From Apostichopus japonicus (Eukaryota > Echinodermata > Holothuroidea > Aspidochirotida > Stichopodidae), in assembly GCF_037975245.1 (NCBI RefSeq), contig NC_092582.1:5124001-5188000 (forward strand): DNA of 64,000 nucleotides, in the 5' to 3' direction. Of the stretch, positions 13,846 through 23,385 are shown one piece after another; the stretch's first letter is position 1; each line of letters begins with the position of its first letter. The notes beneath the pieces are model-generated. The model worked only from the letters and a program-made list of their open reading frames with translations, had not been told where the DNA came from and ran no database searches. Both the position numbers and the translations under genes were made by a program.

Positions 13846-16800
13846 CCTGGTCTCTACCGTATTAATAATTGGTCAGTGGTTGTCACAACTCCTTCTGGGA
13901 TAACCCCCTCAAGTATTTTATTGATTACTTTACGTGTTTAGTTAATTGGATGCTAATTATTTAGCCATGGTTTTGTGCATCCTTAAGCATTACGTAATCA
14001 TTTTTTTGTTAACCAGTATCGGAATTCCATTGGCATGGGGTATAAATAGAACAGTAAAGCCACGTGCTCTCTCTTTTCAATCTCGGTCTTGAACCGAAAA
14101 CAAAACCGTAAGTTGGTCTTGTTTAATTATTAAATGTCAGAATTTTAGTTCAAAAGAAACCAATTTCCACCTTCACTGAAATAACATGGACTCATTACTT
14201 TACAAATTAAATTCGGTGTTTTTGGTACTTTTATAGATGGCAAAAGAGGCAGGGAAAAGGCTAAATTAAAGCTTCAACGAGGAAAGAAAGAGAACGTGAA
14301 ACTAAGAAAAGGATGACGCTCATATAGAAAGAAAGAACATTCATTTGAATTAACCATAAACGTTGACAGAACCCTCAACGAAACAAAACTAGGACCATAA
14401 GAAGGAAAGGATGCCATATGAAGCATAGAAGTTTAAAAGGATATATATAGAAAATGATGCCTTTTTTTTTTGTTCTATGTAACCGCCATTAATTTTATTG
14501 CTGTTGTTAATAATTATATTGAACCTTTGAAACTCATATACTCTCTCTGTCCGTATTTACGCCGTTGTCGACTGCTCTCTTGAAAAGAATCCGTGACAGT
14601 GGTTAATTACCATCACATGTTATTACAATAAATCCATTTGTCTTTTTCTTGCTGAGTAATGCAATATGATCAAATACAACAAACAATGAAAGGCCTAATG
14701 ATCTTCTCCCACCTTGTAAAACACTCAAATTTGCAACAAATTTTTGAAGGATCACTTTACCCATTCTCAGGTGTTTATTGCCATCGTACACCATGTGTTC
14801 ATAAACCTCATCACTGATACAGAGGATGTCGTATTTCTTGCATAAATCTGCAACGGTTTCTAACTCCTCGTATGTAAACACCTACAGAGTGAAGTTTAAA
14901 GAAAATGAGTCACTTGCATACTACATGATCTTTTTGAGGTTGTGGGATTACAGGGGAAAGAATCAGCATATCCTCTGAGATGATATCTTACAGGTAAACT
15001 GGATTTTGCTGATTAAATTAATTTCATATAAGTGATGTCGGATAAGTCATGGATCAGACAACCAAATTTACTTTTCCTGACAGACATAGAAGAAAGTTGC
15101 CTTGCAGTGGACAAGAAGAGTTCTTTAAACTGACAAATTGAGACACCAGCCCAACAAAGAACTGTCCCATTTAGTAAATGATACTGTATACTACCAGAGC
15201 TGAAGTGATTCTGTTCTCAAATTCTTATTCAAGCAGATCTACCTATATCCACACTCTTCCATGATGATTTGTATACATGCATGCTCCTGCTCAGGATATT
15301 TGCACTAGTGGTATAGGAATCAGTCGATGACAGATTCTTACTCACGCTTTCATAGAGCCTTGCACTCGTTGTTGTACTCAAACCATAGGGCAATTCTACT
15401 TGCAATCATAATCATGCTGTTGTACTCATACTCATAATGTTGTACTCATGCTCAGGCTGTTGTACTAATGCTCATGATGTTGTAATCATACTCATGTTGT
15501 ACTCATGCTCATAATGTTGTATTCATGCTCTAATGTTGTACTAATGCTCATGTTGTACTCTTGTACTCAAAATTCAAACTTCAGTTGTATAAATTCCCAA
15601 CAATTTATGTTACACAATAGCCGTAAATGTTTATATCTGAAAACAAACTAACCTTTCCGAGTGGATTATTCGGTGAGTTCACAACAATCGCTTTTGTCTT
15701 TTCCGTAAAGGCAGCTTCCAGTTCGGCCTTGTCAAGTTTCCAGTCAGCAGTCGATTCAACGTCATCTCTGGCCTGCAAGACAAAGAAATTTCTTTTTTGG
15801 AGGAGAACTTCAAGAATAACGAATAAATTCTGTGTTCTGTTTGCAGGCATTTTAATATCATTCCAAGAATTAATTTGTTGGCTTTAAGAATTACTGATCT
15901 GGCAGAGGTGTCCATGTGTGCTTGGGAGGGGGCAAGGGGGGGGGGGTGAAGGTGGAGGATACTCACTGGTCTTAGAGGTACATGTCTTGGTTTTCCTCCA
16001 GCCATGAGAACCACCGGTTCATAAGAGTCAAATGAAGGCTCAATGATAATGACCTGGAAAAGAAAGCAAGAAAATATTAAATGATTAATATGAGAAAAGA
16101 TACATGTTTACAGTTTCAAGATTTCAACGACTCATATTAATTTCTTCATTAATGAACTCAACATATAAAAACTGCAAGAAGCCTTGATGGAGGAAAGTGA
16201 ACGATGAATTAACTGCACAAAACACCAACTTAAAGTTGCCTGATTTATCGCCAGGAATGACATCACCTCCTCTCAATGCAAATTTACTAGTAACCTATAT
16301 AAAATTAAAATAAAACTTTTAGCAAACTGCTTATCCACTAGAGAGCCTGTGTAAAAGAATGTGTAAAGGTAAGTTGGCCTGACGTTTCGATCCTACAGTA
16401 GCAGGATCTTCTTCAAAGGCTAAATGACAAGAAACAGTAACAGAAGGGACAAAAACATGCACAGAATACAGACAGGTTAATGAGCAGGGTAAACACAAAG
16501 AGATAGATGTAAGGGGATTAGAAGACAAGGGATGGAGAGAAGGAAGAAAGAAAGCAACAGGGGAAGAGGAGAAGGAGATAAACAGTGGAGGGACAAAGAG
16601 AGGATTAAGGGAAGGGGGTAGGGAATAAACTGGAGAAGACCAAAGACTTTGTCTTTGTGTTTACCATGCTCATTAACCTGTCTGTATTCTGTGTGTGTTT
16701 TTATCCCTTCTGTTACTGTTACTTGTCATTTAGCCTTTGAAGAAGATCCTGCTAGGATTGAAACGTCAGGCTAACTTACTTTTACACATTCAAGTTACCT

Positions 16801-19800
16801 ACATACACGTCTTCCAGTATTAACATTGACTCACAAGATAAAGTAACTAGCAACCTATCTCTTCTCCAGCAACTTGGGCCGGCTCAACCAGGTCAACTTA
16901 TCATTTACCTAGTACCTCATATCCAGGGTTAACGTGGACGGACAAGGTGAACTATCTACCAGTCCAAGTTCAACATGGCACTTAATATTACTTTACTTGA
17001 TCTCTGGGATAAACACAGACATAAAGGAAAGACTTCCAAGTTACCAACCCTATATCCAGGATTAACATGGAATTAACATGGGAATCACAAGGTAAACTCA
17101 CAACTGACCAACCTCACCTTGAGAATAAACATGGGATTTGTTAGTTATCTCCCTTATCTCCAGGATTAACATAGCTCATGCAGTCACCTGAATAGTTACC
17201 TACCTCATCTCCAGGATGAACATGTGCTTGCAAGGTAACCTTACTAGTCACCTAGCTTATTGCCAAGATAAATATATTCTTTGAAGGTAACCTATAGTTA
17301 CCTACATCATCTCCAGGATGAACATATGCTTGCAAGGTAACCTTACTAGTCACCAAGCATATTGCCAAGATTAACATATACATATATGCTTGTAAGGTAA
17401 CACAAAATACCTACATCATCTCCAGAATTAACATATGCTAGCAAGGTAACCTTACTAGTCACCAAGCTTATTGCTAAGATTAACAAATATATATATGCTT
17501 GTAAGGCAACCTTAATAATTACCTACCTTATCTCCAGGATTAACATATGCTTGCAAGGTAACCTTACTAGTTACCTTGCAAGGTTACCTTGCAAGGTTAC
17601 CTTGCAAGGTAACCTACCTATTTTATTGCAAAGATTAACATATATATATGTTTGTAAGGTAACCAATAGTTACCTACCTCATCTCTCAGTTTACCATGCT
17701 TGCAAGTTAACCTTACTAGTCACCAAGCTTATTGCCAAGATTAACAAATATATATATGCCTGTAATGTAAGCAACTTTACGTACCTCATCTCCAGGATGA
17801 ACATATGCCTGCCAGGTAACCAACTAGTCACCTAGCTTATTGCCAAGATTAACATATATATATATGTTTGTAGGGTAACCAATAGTTACCTACCTCATCA
17901 CCAGGATTAACATATGCTTGCCAGGTAACCTTACTAGTCACCAAGCGTATTGCCAAGATTAACATATATATACATGCTTGTAAGGTAACCTTTATAATTA
18001 CCTACTGTACCTCATCTCCAGGATGAACATATGCTTGCATGGTAACCTTAGTAGTTACCTATCTTATTGCTAAGATTAACATATATATATGCTTGTAAGG
18101 TAACCTTAATAGCTACCTACCTCATCACCAGGATTAACATGGCTCATAAGTGCATAGTACAGAGATCCATATGCGCCTACTGATACCAATACTTCAGTCA
18201 TGGGATCAATCTTACGATTGAAGTATTCCCCGTACATTTCAGAGACAATCTTCACCAGTCTTGGATGTCCCTGGTGAAAAAGAAACCAGAGAAAATGAAA
18301 TTGATAAAATATCTAAAAAATATCTATAACATACCGTATATCATATAACTATTACAAATATCTATAAAGTGCTATAAGGGAGTGTTAATTAGCTCAGTGG
18401 TTCAAGGAGTGTTAGCTCAGTGGTTAACACTGGTGCCTTCCAATCATAAGGTCCCTGGTTCGAGTCACTCCAAGATTAATGTATGTCGTCCAGTACTTAC
18501 AGAATTGTTGACAATTCATAATCATGGACTTTAAATATGAATCTAAGAGACTGACTTCAGTCAGCTTGAAGCTTTGATATAAGCCAATTAGGCTTCTTCG
18601 CGAGTTCCTGCTTGCAGGAGGATCTTAAATACATACATACATATATACAGTACATACTGTACAACACTGGGGGGGGGAGGGGGAAGTAACTGTACCTTAG
18701 GGGAGTTTGTATAGTGGCCTAGGGCCTAACTCGTGATAGGTCATTCAAGAGAAAAGATGGAAAAATTGTTGTGGCTCAGAGATTGAGTATAAAATTTCTG
18801 TTTGGCCTGCAAGAGCCATTTAATGGGTGCATCCCTGAACAAGTAAGTATAGCATATTATTATGATACTAAAAATGCAAGGTATGTTGTATATAAATCAG
18901 AAATTAGCCTCATATTTTAAATCACAATTTAATTTTTACCCCTGCTCGTGTATACTGGTTCATCAGTGGTCCACTGTTAGTGGTGGCTTCTACCAAGTCG
19001 GTTACAATGTTGTCAGGTGGTGCAAAATTGGGGAAACCCTGCAAAAAAAAAATATCAATTTGTTTGTTTTGATATAGAAACTGAAAAAATTTGCACCAAA
19101 AAAAACAACATATGTTGACTTCTCTTCTCTATGTTCACACGATGATAAAATTTAAGGCAAATACAAGGCTTTTTCAAAGTATAACGTACATCAAATTAGT
19201 TATGCTAATTCATGCAAAAGAATCAAAGAACAGAGTAAAATATTTAACACACTGAACAGTGAAAAGTTCAACAAACTCCAGCCTTTTTGAAACCACATGA
19301 GTCTAGTTTGACTCCACCAGCCCTACAAACTAAGGTAGGTAAAAGTTAATTATATGACAAGGAACGTTACTGAAGTGGAATTTTTTAATTGTAGGTACTC
19401 AACCATCATTTACTCAACCATCTCATGTACAAGGTATTGTAATTAAAACTGATTGTTCTAGCATGACAATTGAAATTTTTTAAAGAAATGGCAAAACAGC
19501 TATAGCAAGTCTTTTATTCCATTATTTTATTTATTTTGTTTGGTATTTTATTTAATGTATGACCATCATAATTTAATCAAGCTGAATATTTATAAGCTGA
19601 AAAAAAAAGTAAAAACTTCATATATTTCTTAGCTTTATAGTTACTTTATCAACTTACTTGTCCCAAGTTGATCGACTTTGTCTCGTTGGCCAAGGCAATA
19701 AATTCAACCCTATTTGCATAAAGAAAACATGTGAAATACTGTGTCAATGTCATTCCATCCATCCATCTATCCATTCATTTATATATTTCTTTGTTTCTGT

Positions 19801-22800
19801 ATGCACATTTTCGTTCTGAAAATTTGCTACAATTCTCTGGTAATGTAAGGTTTCTGGTGTGCAACTGAAGATACTATGGCTCCCTGGAATTTGGGATGTT
19901 TACTGGCTCAATGCCTTGTGAATTAAGCCGTTTGCCAGAAGAGAGAAAAAAGGCACTTGGGTATTTCTGCCAGTAAACATTAAGAACATACTTGGCATGA
20001 TTTCGGCCTTTTTGAAACATTTATGCTCTGTAATCACAACTTATTTTAACAGCAAATATTATTAGGCTGCTTTCATAGGCATTGGGCTAGCTGTTCTCAT
20101 TATTGAGATTATTATCATTAAGCAGTGATTCTTTCTTTCTTGCTTGTTTTTCTATGTTCTTTTCTCTTTTCTTCTTTCCTCTTACTTATCCTTTGTATTC
20201 TTCCGTTTATTGTCTTTGTAAAAGGGGGACTGCTCGTAAAAGCTCTGCTTCTTCAGTCCTCCTCCACCTCCTTATATATTAACTATTCACTATTGTATTT
20301 ATATTATGTGGAAATCAATCAAACTCATAGGCATTGGGCTGCTCGCATAGGCATTGGGCTGCTCTCATAGGCATTGGCTGCTCTCATAGGCATTGGGCTG
20401 CTCTCATAGGCAATGGGCTGCTCTCATAGGCGTTGGGCTGCTCTCATGGGCCTAAATAGCACCTGATGTGTGTTGTAAATAAGGAGAACTTGAGTTTAGC
20501 TGGTAGATGTTTGCATTTTTTAGCAAGTGGCTCAAAAAAGGGTTGGGTGGTGAGGAATACTTTGATTGAATATTCAGTCTAAGAGGCTTAGATTTGAATA
20601 ACCATTAAGCTTACCAGACACTGCCAGGTTGCCCAGACAAACGATCGGCCGCTTTTAGTGAAGTCATTTTCTTCTATGAACGAGAAAGCAGACAAATAAA
20701 ATGTAAGTATTTCAAAGATAAAACTGCCAAATGCCCAACAGAAGCTGAACGGTATGTTGAGCCACAATTGAAATGGTCGACAATGGTGCATATCGTGCAC
20801 ACATTTAAACCAAGGCTGGTGTGCGCAACAACTTTGATGTGGAAATTTTCTCCATGGTTGATAATAACAACTTGGTATCATGTAGCCAATGTGATGCTTA
20901 AAATGGAAGTCATTTATTATGCACATTTACATCTCATTTGCATAAAATTACAACCCATCTTTTCTTCTTTTAATTTGCTGCTCATTACTACAAATACATT
21001 TGAGCCTAATAATAGTCCTGCTTAGCATTCATTGACTCTCGTCGCTTTTCTCCTGGGATTAGTGGCTTGCATATTTATCTTACAATGTTTTCAATTTTAA
21101 TTTCAATTCAACTTAAAATTATATCAGCCAACAATGTTCCAAGAATTTACAGTACGTGACACGTTCATACACATAAAACTTAAGACTTCAAACATGATAA
21201 ATGGTTGAGGGATCACACAATATCATTTAATATGCTAAGCAGATGTATGGCTATAATTGAGATAATAATGAACATAAAATGTTAGGCAATTGATAATGAA
21301 AAGTCAAATAGTATGATTTGGATGGATCTTGTGTGGGGTATACTGTAGCATGAATATAGCCATTGTATATGATCTTCATATGCAGTAACAAACTGTACAC
21401 TGTTTCATATGGGTGTGATAATATATATATGCTATGAAATTGATAGTCATTGAAAAGAATTCAACGATAACATTTATTATGTGTAACAGTGTTTAGGGGT
21501 TTGAATTTTGTTGTTTGGTATCAAATACTAAAGATATTAAAATTCTGTTTAAAACAAAATTGATGCTATACATTTTTGCATAATTATAAAGCAGTGAAAT
21601 GCTATGGCCTTAAATCATTTGAAGTACTGTAACCATTTACTATAAGCCCAAGATGCACCTGCATATGAACAAACTACCTTTTCCTATCAGCCCCTCCCCC
21701 CCCCCCCACCCCTTACAAAACAAAGGCCTCCTCCTGGATATAACCAAAAATAGAGAGACTGATTTAGTAGAGAGAGTCTATTATACTAACATCAACAACT
21801 ACATCAGTACACAGCATCATACGTTATCTTTAAACCAGCATCTGTAATCGCCATGATGGTTACAAGTATCACAAAACATGAGGCCCAGAATTTTTTTTTT
21901 TCCTGCCTTAATGTTTAATTTTAGCAAAACTTCAAGATGACGTATTAAAGATGTGTAGAAGCAAAATAAAACAAAATGATCCTCCACTTGTTGCTGACAA
22001 TATTGAAGTAATTTTCGAGAAGTGGTTGGGATTTATCTCTACACTGAAATGATTCCTCACCACAAAAAATTAAAAAATACAGCGTGAGACAAGTTGCAGG
22101 TGGTAAAAATGAACGGAATATTGATAACTAGCTGCATAACCAACCAACCATTCATTTGCACTGATATTATAAATTAATAGTCTATGTGATTTTGCTAGAT
22201 AAAATTTAAATCTGATGGTAGTAAACACCGTGGAGTGAATACTTAATTCACTGTTCATGTCGTGAAGGCGAGTTTAAGAATTTATATTAGGAGGCAATGA
22301 AAACACTTAGGATTTTGTGTGCAAAACTACGATAAGGTAATATGTAACCCCTTGCCAGAGAAAAGTTTGGTCTTGTATCTGAGAAGTACCAATTTGTTCC
22401 ACCCATCTTTCATATTGTGAAGAACTGAAAACTCTTTGTGTTTTAAAAGCAGCCTTTGAATGGTTTTGAATGTTTTTCTTACTCAAAAGTCTGCATACTC
22501 AGTTGGTGATGCAGACTTAATTTATCAGCAAATAACAATAACAGCTACAGAAAATGGTACAAATTTAAGGTTAGACACGACTGTTTATATCTGCTGTGAA
22601 AGTGTTGAAGGAATGCTCAAATTTAGATATTATCATTTTAAAAGGTTTCGTTTCTTATTGTTCAAAACTTTAAGCAACTGCTGCAATAAGCTAGAAATAT
22701 ATTTATTCGCACATGTATTTGCATGGCAGGATATGTTACAAGGCAAACCCAACTGAATAGATATTTGACCTTCTCTGTGGGGACTTCGGACATGTTATTT

Positions 22801-23385
22801 CACCCATGGACTTCACTACATATTTATTAAATTAACCACAACACAGTTTTATTGAATTAAACTATAATATTTACTCTAGATAGCCTAATTATTTATACAA
22901 TAACATATACATAGCTTTTTAAAATATTGTCACAAATGGCACCGTACAATGTACAATGATTAATGGTTACCGTACAATAGAATTAGATGCAAACACCATG
23001 ACAAATTACAACATGAACTTTTGTACTAAGTACTCTCTTTGTTTCTATACATGATGGCAATCTTCCCATTGAGTATGCACTGTATCTTTCTGATAGTACC
23101 GTTTAATTCAGAACTTATTTAAGTTACTGTATCTATTGGATGTCAAATTATTTGTTTAATATTATTGCAGGGTGGAATCTATTTGTACAGTACAGGAAGC
23201 TGAGACTATGGGAATTTTTTGTGACGTGAGTAACAAAAAGGTGATGCTATTGTAGTAGAAACTGAGCTGAGACTACTCACACTTGTAGAAGACAAATATC
23301 TGAGCAAATATGGAGATGTTGGCTTGAAGAAATGACTGACACGACTCGACTTTGCCAATCTAAAAGCATGTGTAAACAGTGGCAT
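4926..23385 (-). CDS. KYAT3: Kynurenine aminotransferase / cysteine-S-conjugate beta-lyase, KYAT3-like, 14 coding exons plus one duplicated exon
   Basis: PLP-dependent class I/II aminotransferase that converts kynurenine to kynurenic acid and can cleave cysteine S-conjugates. Coding exons read on the minus strand: 23385-23281 (presequence), 20673-20615, 19709-19658, 19038-18940, 18270-18121, 16053-15967, 15772-15653, 14881-14761, 13567-13491 (9A) or 11800-11721 (9B), 9579-9490, 7743-7557, 6848-6778, 5758-5672, 4997-4926. All junctions are GT/AG and the phases agree. The product is 421 residues from the internal ATG at 20667, or 458 with the presequence, close to the human KYAT1 and KYAT3 lengths as I recall them. 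Visible motifs are NLGQGFP, NNPLGK, SDEVY, SAGK with the Schiff-base lysine, TGW and YIRFCF. KYAT3-like traits are CATPLQEA, PECFFNS and the presequence; KYAT1 is the alternative name. The exon model is my reading and has no transcript support. Confidence 0.93.
5672..5758 (-). CDS. KYAT3: KYAT exon 13
   Basis: Contains 29 codons from GVATIPCSAFFGP to YIRFCFIK. The Arg of YIRFCF (about residue 393) is the family carboxylate-binding arginine. The acceptor is attgtttcag and the donor gtgagaaa. A tandem copy of its first two thirds lies upstream at 5904-5846 with a stop codon. Confidence 0.93.
5835..5980 (-). pseudogene. Tandem duplicate of KYAT exon 13 with premature stop (decoy exon)
   Basis: A 146-bp tandem duplication: the block at about 5688-5834 recurs here nearly unchanged. 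It includes the intact acceptor attgtttcag and the first 19 codons of exon 13 (GVATIPCSAFFGPAHKDIG), then TAG where exon 13 continues with Glu-Lys. The exon donor is not included. In transcription order this copy comes first, so its acceptor competes directly with that of the true exon 13. Use of it would truncate the enzyme before the substrate-binding arginine. Confidence 0.85.
6100..6400 (+). repeat. tRNA-derived SINE with amplified B-box array (27-bp period)
   Basis: An A-box-like TAGCTCAGGTGGTAGA at 6103-6118 is followed by eight copies of the Pol III B-box word GGTTCGAATCC (starts 6141, 6168, 6245, 6272, 6299, 6326, 6353; the eighth at 6380). The last six are spaced exactly 27 bp. The tail 'tctagccataaacgtctttgctc' resembles that of a single-copy relative at 7311-7390. 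It lies in the KYAT intron between exons 12 and 13. Confidence 0.8.
6778..6848 (-). CDS. KYAT3: KYAT exon 12
   Basis: Encodes D-VDLSGFGDGPRDYKF and VRYLMKTQ. DYKFV matches the family 'YDYKFVKWM'. The acceptor ttattaatag is pyrimidine-poor and the donor is gtaaaagc; it ends in phase 0. Confidence 0.9.
7305..7400 (+). repeat. Degenerate relative of the B-box SINE
   Basis: Contains 'agagctagagcatagaattagaa', then a single ATTCGAATCCCACTCTA and a tail 'cccaaaaactttgtttactc' like the SINE at 6.1-6.4 kb, ending in a C-run. Confidence 0.5.
7557..7743 (-). CDS. KYAT3: KYAT exon 11
   Basis: Contains 62 codons plus one base from EAVARGLELEMSRRD to MLARIDDK, including PECFFNS and PEGGYFML (family 'P.GGYF'). 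The acceptor is tctcatctcag and the donor gtcaatcg (weak). It ends in phase 1. Confidence 0.93.
8170..8747. repeat. 13-bp minisatellite in KYAT intron 10
   Basis: About 44 head-to-tail copies of TCACTATCGTGTG. Copies before about 8196 and after about 8577 carry CATG in place of CGTG, while the middle carries CGTG, with GTGTG/GTGAG/GTGCC variants in blocks. As 13 is not a multiple of three, all forward frames stay open and give spurious proteins. Confidence 0.97.
9056..9422. mobile_element. TTAA-flanked MITE, copy B (367 bp)
   Basis: The left end TTAAAGGG.TGAAGACTTGC and the right end GCGAGTCTTCA..GCCTTTAA are inverted. Both ends have TTAA, as expected of piggyBac-type insertion. It shares ends and internal blocks ('gccggtaatctgacctagtt', 'gtctgcattttgtagcgaca') with the copy at 24981-25215. 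Confidence 0.75.
9490..9579 (-). CDS. KYAT3: KYAT exon 10
   Basis: Contains 30 codons from LGWSIGPPHLIKNMM to FTCATPLQ. GWSIGP follows TGWK/TGWR of either exon 9. CATPLQ is shared with vertebrate KYAT3 rather than KYAT1. The acceptor is tttccacag and the donor gtagctaa. A TTAA-flanked MITE ends 67 bases past the donor. Confidence 0.94.
10680..10850 (-). repeat. Dispersed 'AAACGTCAGGCCAAC' repeat, copy 1
   Basis: On the minus strand it carries 'cctctgaagaagatcctgc', then 'aaaacgtcaggccaactta'. It belongs to the family also at 13280, 16322 and 16655. Such 3' ends are common in Penelope-like or related retroelements of marine animals; this family assignment is tentative. Confidence 0.6.
10851..11720. 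other. KYAT intron sequence
   Basis: Part of the intron between exons 9B and 10. AT-rich, with no exon, RNA or recognised repeat. Confidence 0.5.
11721..11800 (-). CDS. KYAT3: KYAT exon 9B: catalytic-lysine exon, copy B
   Basis: 80 bases encode, with the split codon, A-SCFPDMWERTITTYSAGK and then IFCATGWR. It is one codon longer than 9A, retains the family MWERT motif and the Schiff-base lysine, but has Cys for Ser and Arg for Lys in the following motif. The acceptor is ctcggcag and the donor gtgggttt. It lies 1.69 kb downstream of 9A in the same orientation. Intact frame, intact splice sites and amino-acid-level conservation despite base divergence argue against a dead copy. Confidence 0.85.
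12840..12985 (-). repeat. SINE copy 2 (body and tail, minus strand)
   Basis: The reverse complement matches the body of the SINE at 18378-18650: blocks 'gactgacttcagtcagcttg', 'ggcttcttc', 'ttcctgcttgcaggaggat' and a TACATACA-type tail. The tRNA-like head is missing or replaced by a G-rich stretch at 12986-13060. Confidence 0.75.
13280..13375 (+). repeat. Dispersed 'AAACGTCAGGCCAAC' repeat, copy 2
   Basis: Contains 'cctgaagaagaccctgctag', then 'gatcgaaacgtcaggccaac', then 'acattctccttcacaggctc'. It is the same family as the copies at 10680, 16322 and 16655 and lies between exons 9A and 9B. Confidence 0.65.
13491..13567 (-). CDS. KYAT3: KYAT exon 9A: catalytic-lysine exon, copy A
   Basis: 77 bases encode, with the split codon, A-NLPDMLERTISIFSAGK and then IFSATGWK. 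Lys in SAGK (about residue 245; human Lys247) forms the Schiff base with PLP. The acceptor is ctcatgtag and the donor gtctgtag. It is closer to vertebrate KYATs around the lysine (IFSATGWK against TFSATGWK) but has Leu instead of Trp in the 'MWERT' motif. It enters in phase 1 and leaves in phase 0, exactly like exon 9B, so either can be used but not both in frame. Confidence 0.85.
13770..13841. repeat. (TA)n microsatellite
   Basis: About 35 uninterrupted TA units in the intron between exons 8 and 9A. Confidence 0.97.
14761..14881 (-). CDS. KYAT3: KYAT exon 8
   Basis: Contains 40 codons plus one base, from VFTYEELETVADLC to GNKHLRM. SDEVY carries the Asp that binds the pyridine nitrogen and the Tyr that binds PLP (about residues 211 and 214; human 213 and 216). 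It ends in phase 1 at the donor gtaaagtg, so exon 9A or 9B must supply two bases of an Ala codon. Confidence 0.94.
15365..15570. repeat. Degenerate tandem repeat, 'tgttgtactcatgctca'
   Basis: Roughly nine imperfect copies of a unit of about 17-24 bp built on TTGTACTCATGCTCA, in the intron between exons 7 and 8. Confidence 0.8.
15653..15772 (-). CDS. KYAT3: KYAT exon 7
   Basis: Contains 40 codons from ARDDVESTADWKLD to NSPNNPLGK. The second Asn of NNPLGK (about residue 183 of the 421-residue form) corresponds to the PLP O3'-binding Asn185 of human KYAT1. The donor gttagttt is weaker than its neighbours. Confidence 0.94.
15967..16053 (-). CDS. KYAT3: KYAT exon 6
   Basis: Contains 29 codons beginning VIIIEPSFDSYEPVV and ending HVPLRP, matching the 'VIIIEPFFDCYEPM..MAGG' block of vertebrate KYATs. 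The acceptor is ttttccag and the donor gtgagtat; both ends are phase 0. Confidence 0.93.
16322..16505 (-). repeat. Dispersed 'AAACGTCAGGCCAAC' repeat, copy 3 (left arm of inverted pair)
   Basis: Reverse complement of the unit at 16655-16795, sharing 'aacctgtctgtattctgtg', 'cccttctgttactgttt' and 'gaagaagatcctgct'. A purine-rich spacer of about 150 bases separates the arms. Confidence 0.75.
16655..16795 (+). repeat. Dispersed 'AAACGTCAGGCCAAC' repeat, copy 4 (right arm of inverted pair)
   Basis: Plus-strand copy ending 'gaaacgtcaggctaacttac' and 'ttttacacattc', in head-to-head arrangement with the copy at 16322-16505. Confidence 0.75.
16796..18120. repeat. Minisatellite built from KYAT exon 5 end and donor site
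   Basis: About 13 copies of 'ctcatctccaggattaacat' (starts near 17150, 17203, 17308, 17412, 17530, 17677, 17791, 17891, 18011 and more diverged copies down to 16800), alternating in most of the array with a sister half-unit 'cttattgccaagattaacat'. The dimer period is about 110 bp. On the minus strand the first word is the end of exon 5 (ATGTTAATCCTGGTGATGAG) followed by the donor gtaggtaac. The half-units are joined by 'gcttgcaaggtaacctta'. A palindromic run of alternating ttgcaaggtaacc/ggttaccttgcaa lies at about 17555-17610. Confidence 0.9.
18121..18270 (-). CDS. KYAT3: KYAT exon 5
   Basis: Contains 50 codons beginning GHPRLVKIVSEMYGEYF, with the VSVGAYGSLYYA motif (family 'VTVGAYGSLF', contacting the cofactor phosphate) and ending NPGDE. 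The donor is gtaggtagct. The last 20 or so exonic bases plus this donor are the apparent seed of the minisatellite that fills the next 1.3 kb of intron. Confidence 0.93.
18378..18650 (+). repeat. tRNA-derived SINE with duplicated A box
   Basis: The A-box-like TTAGCTCAGTGGTT occurs twice (near 18388 and 18411), then a B-box-like GGTTCGAGTC near 18456, then a body ('gactgacttcagtcagcttg', 'ttcctgcttgcaggaggatc') and a TACATACATACATA tail. The T-arm does not pair, so it is not a functional tRNA. A second copy lies at 12840-12985. Confidence 0.75.
18940..19038 (-). CDS. KYAT3: KYAT exon 4
   Basis: Contains 33 codons beginning GFPNFAPPDNIV and ending MNQYTRAG. It completes the QGFP motif and carries the NQYT motif of the family. 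The acceptor is a T-run followed by gcag and the donor is gtaaaaatt; both ends are phase 0. Confidence 0.92.
19658..19709 (-). CDS. KYAT3: KYAT exon 3
   Basis: Encodes W/VEFIALANETKSINLGQ and ends in phase 0 at the donor gtaagt. NLGQ begins the NLGQGFP signature of the kynurenine aminotransferase N-terminal segment, which lines the active-site entrance. The acceptor is tttatgcaaatag. Confidence 0.9.
20320..20455. repeat. 20-bp tandem repeat, 'ctgctctcataggcattggg'
   Basis: Six copies with single-base variation in the KYAT intron just downstream of exon 2. One lone copy ('gctgctttcataggcattgg') sits about 250 bases earlier near 20068. Confidence 0.9.
20615..20673 (-). CDS. KYAT3: KYAT exon 2: N-terminal helix and cytosolic start
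   Basis: The acceptor follows a strong pyrimidine tract (tttgtctgctttctcgttcatag). The exon reads KK, then M at 20667, then TSLKAADRLSGQPGSVW, with the Trp codon split across the donor gtaagctt. This matches the family pattern 'AKR..GL..NVW' that precedes VEF in exon 3. Translation from the internal ATG gives a 421-residue form without a targeting sequence. The exon lies inside a longer spurious reading frame in another phase. Confidence 0.85.
20930..23280. other. KYAT intron between presequence exon and exon 2
   Basis: AT-rich, with short C-runs near 21695. No convincing exon, RNA gene or transposon end. Open frames here are short and lack family resemblance. Confidence 0.5.

Noticed and set aside
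18406-18476. Functional tRNA gene.
   Set aside because: A- and B-box words are present but the T-arm does not pair and the anticodon stem is broken; it continues into a SINE body found elsewhere.
20588-20926. A 112-codon minus-strand frame rich in His and Trp, resembling a membrane hydroxylase at first glance.
   Set aside because: It overlaps KYAT exon 2 in a different phase, and the exon 2 reading has clear family identity and splice sites.
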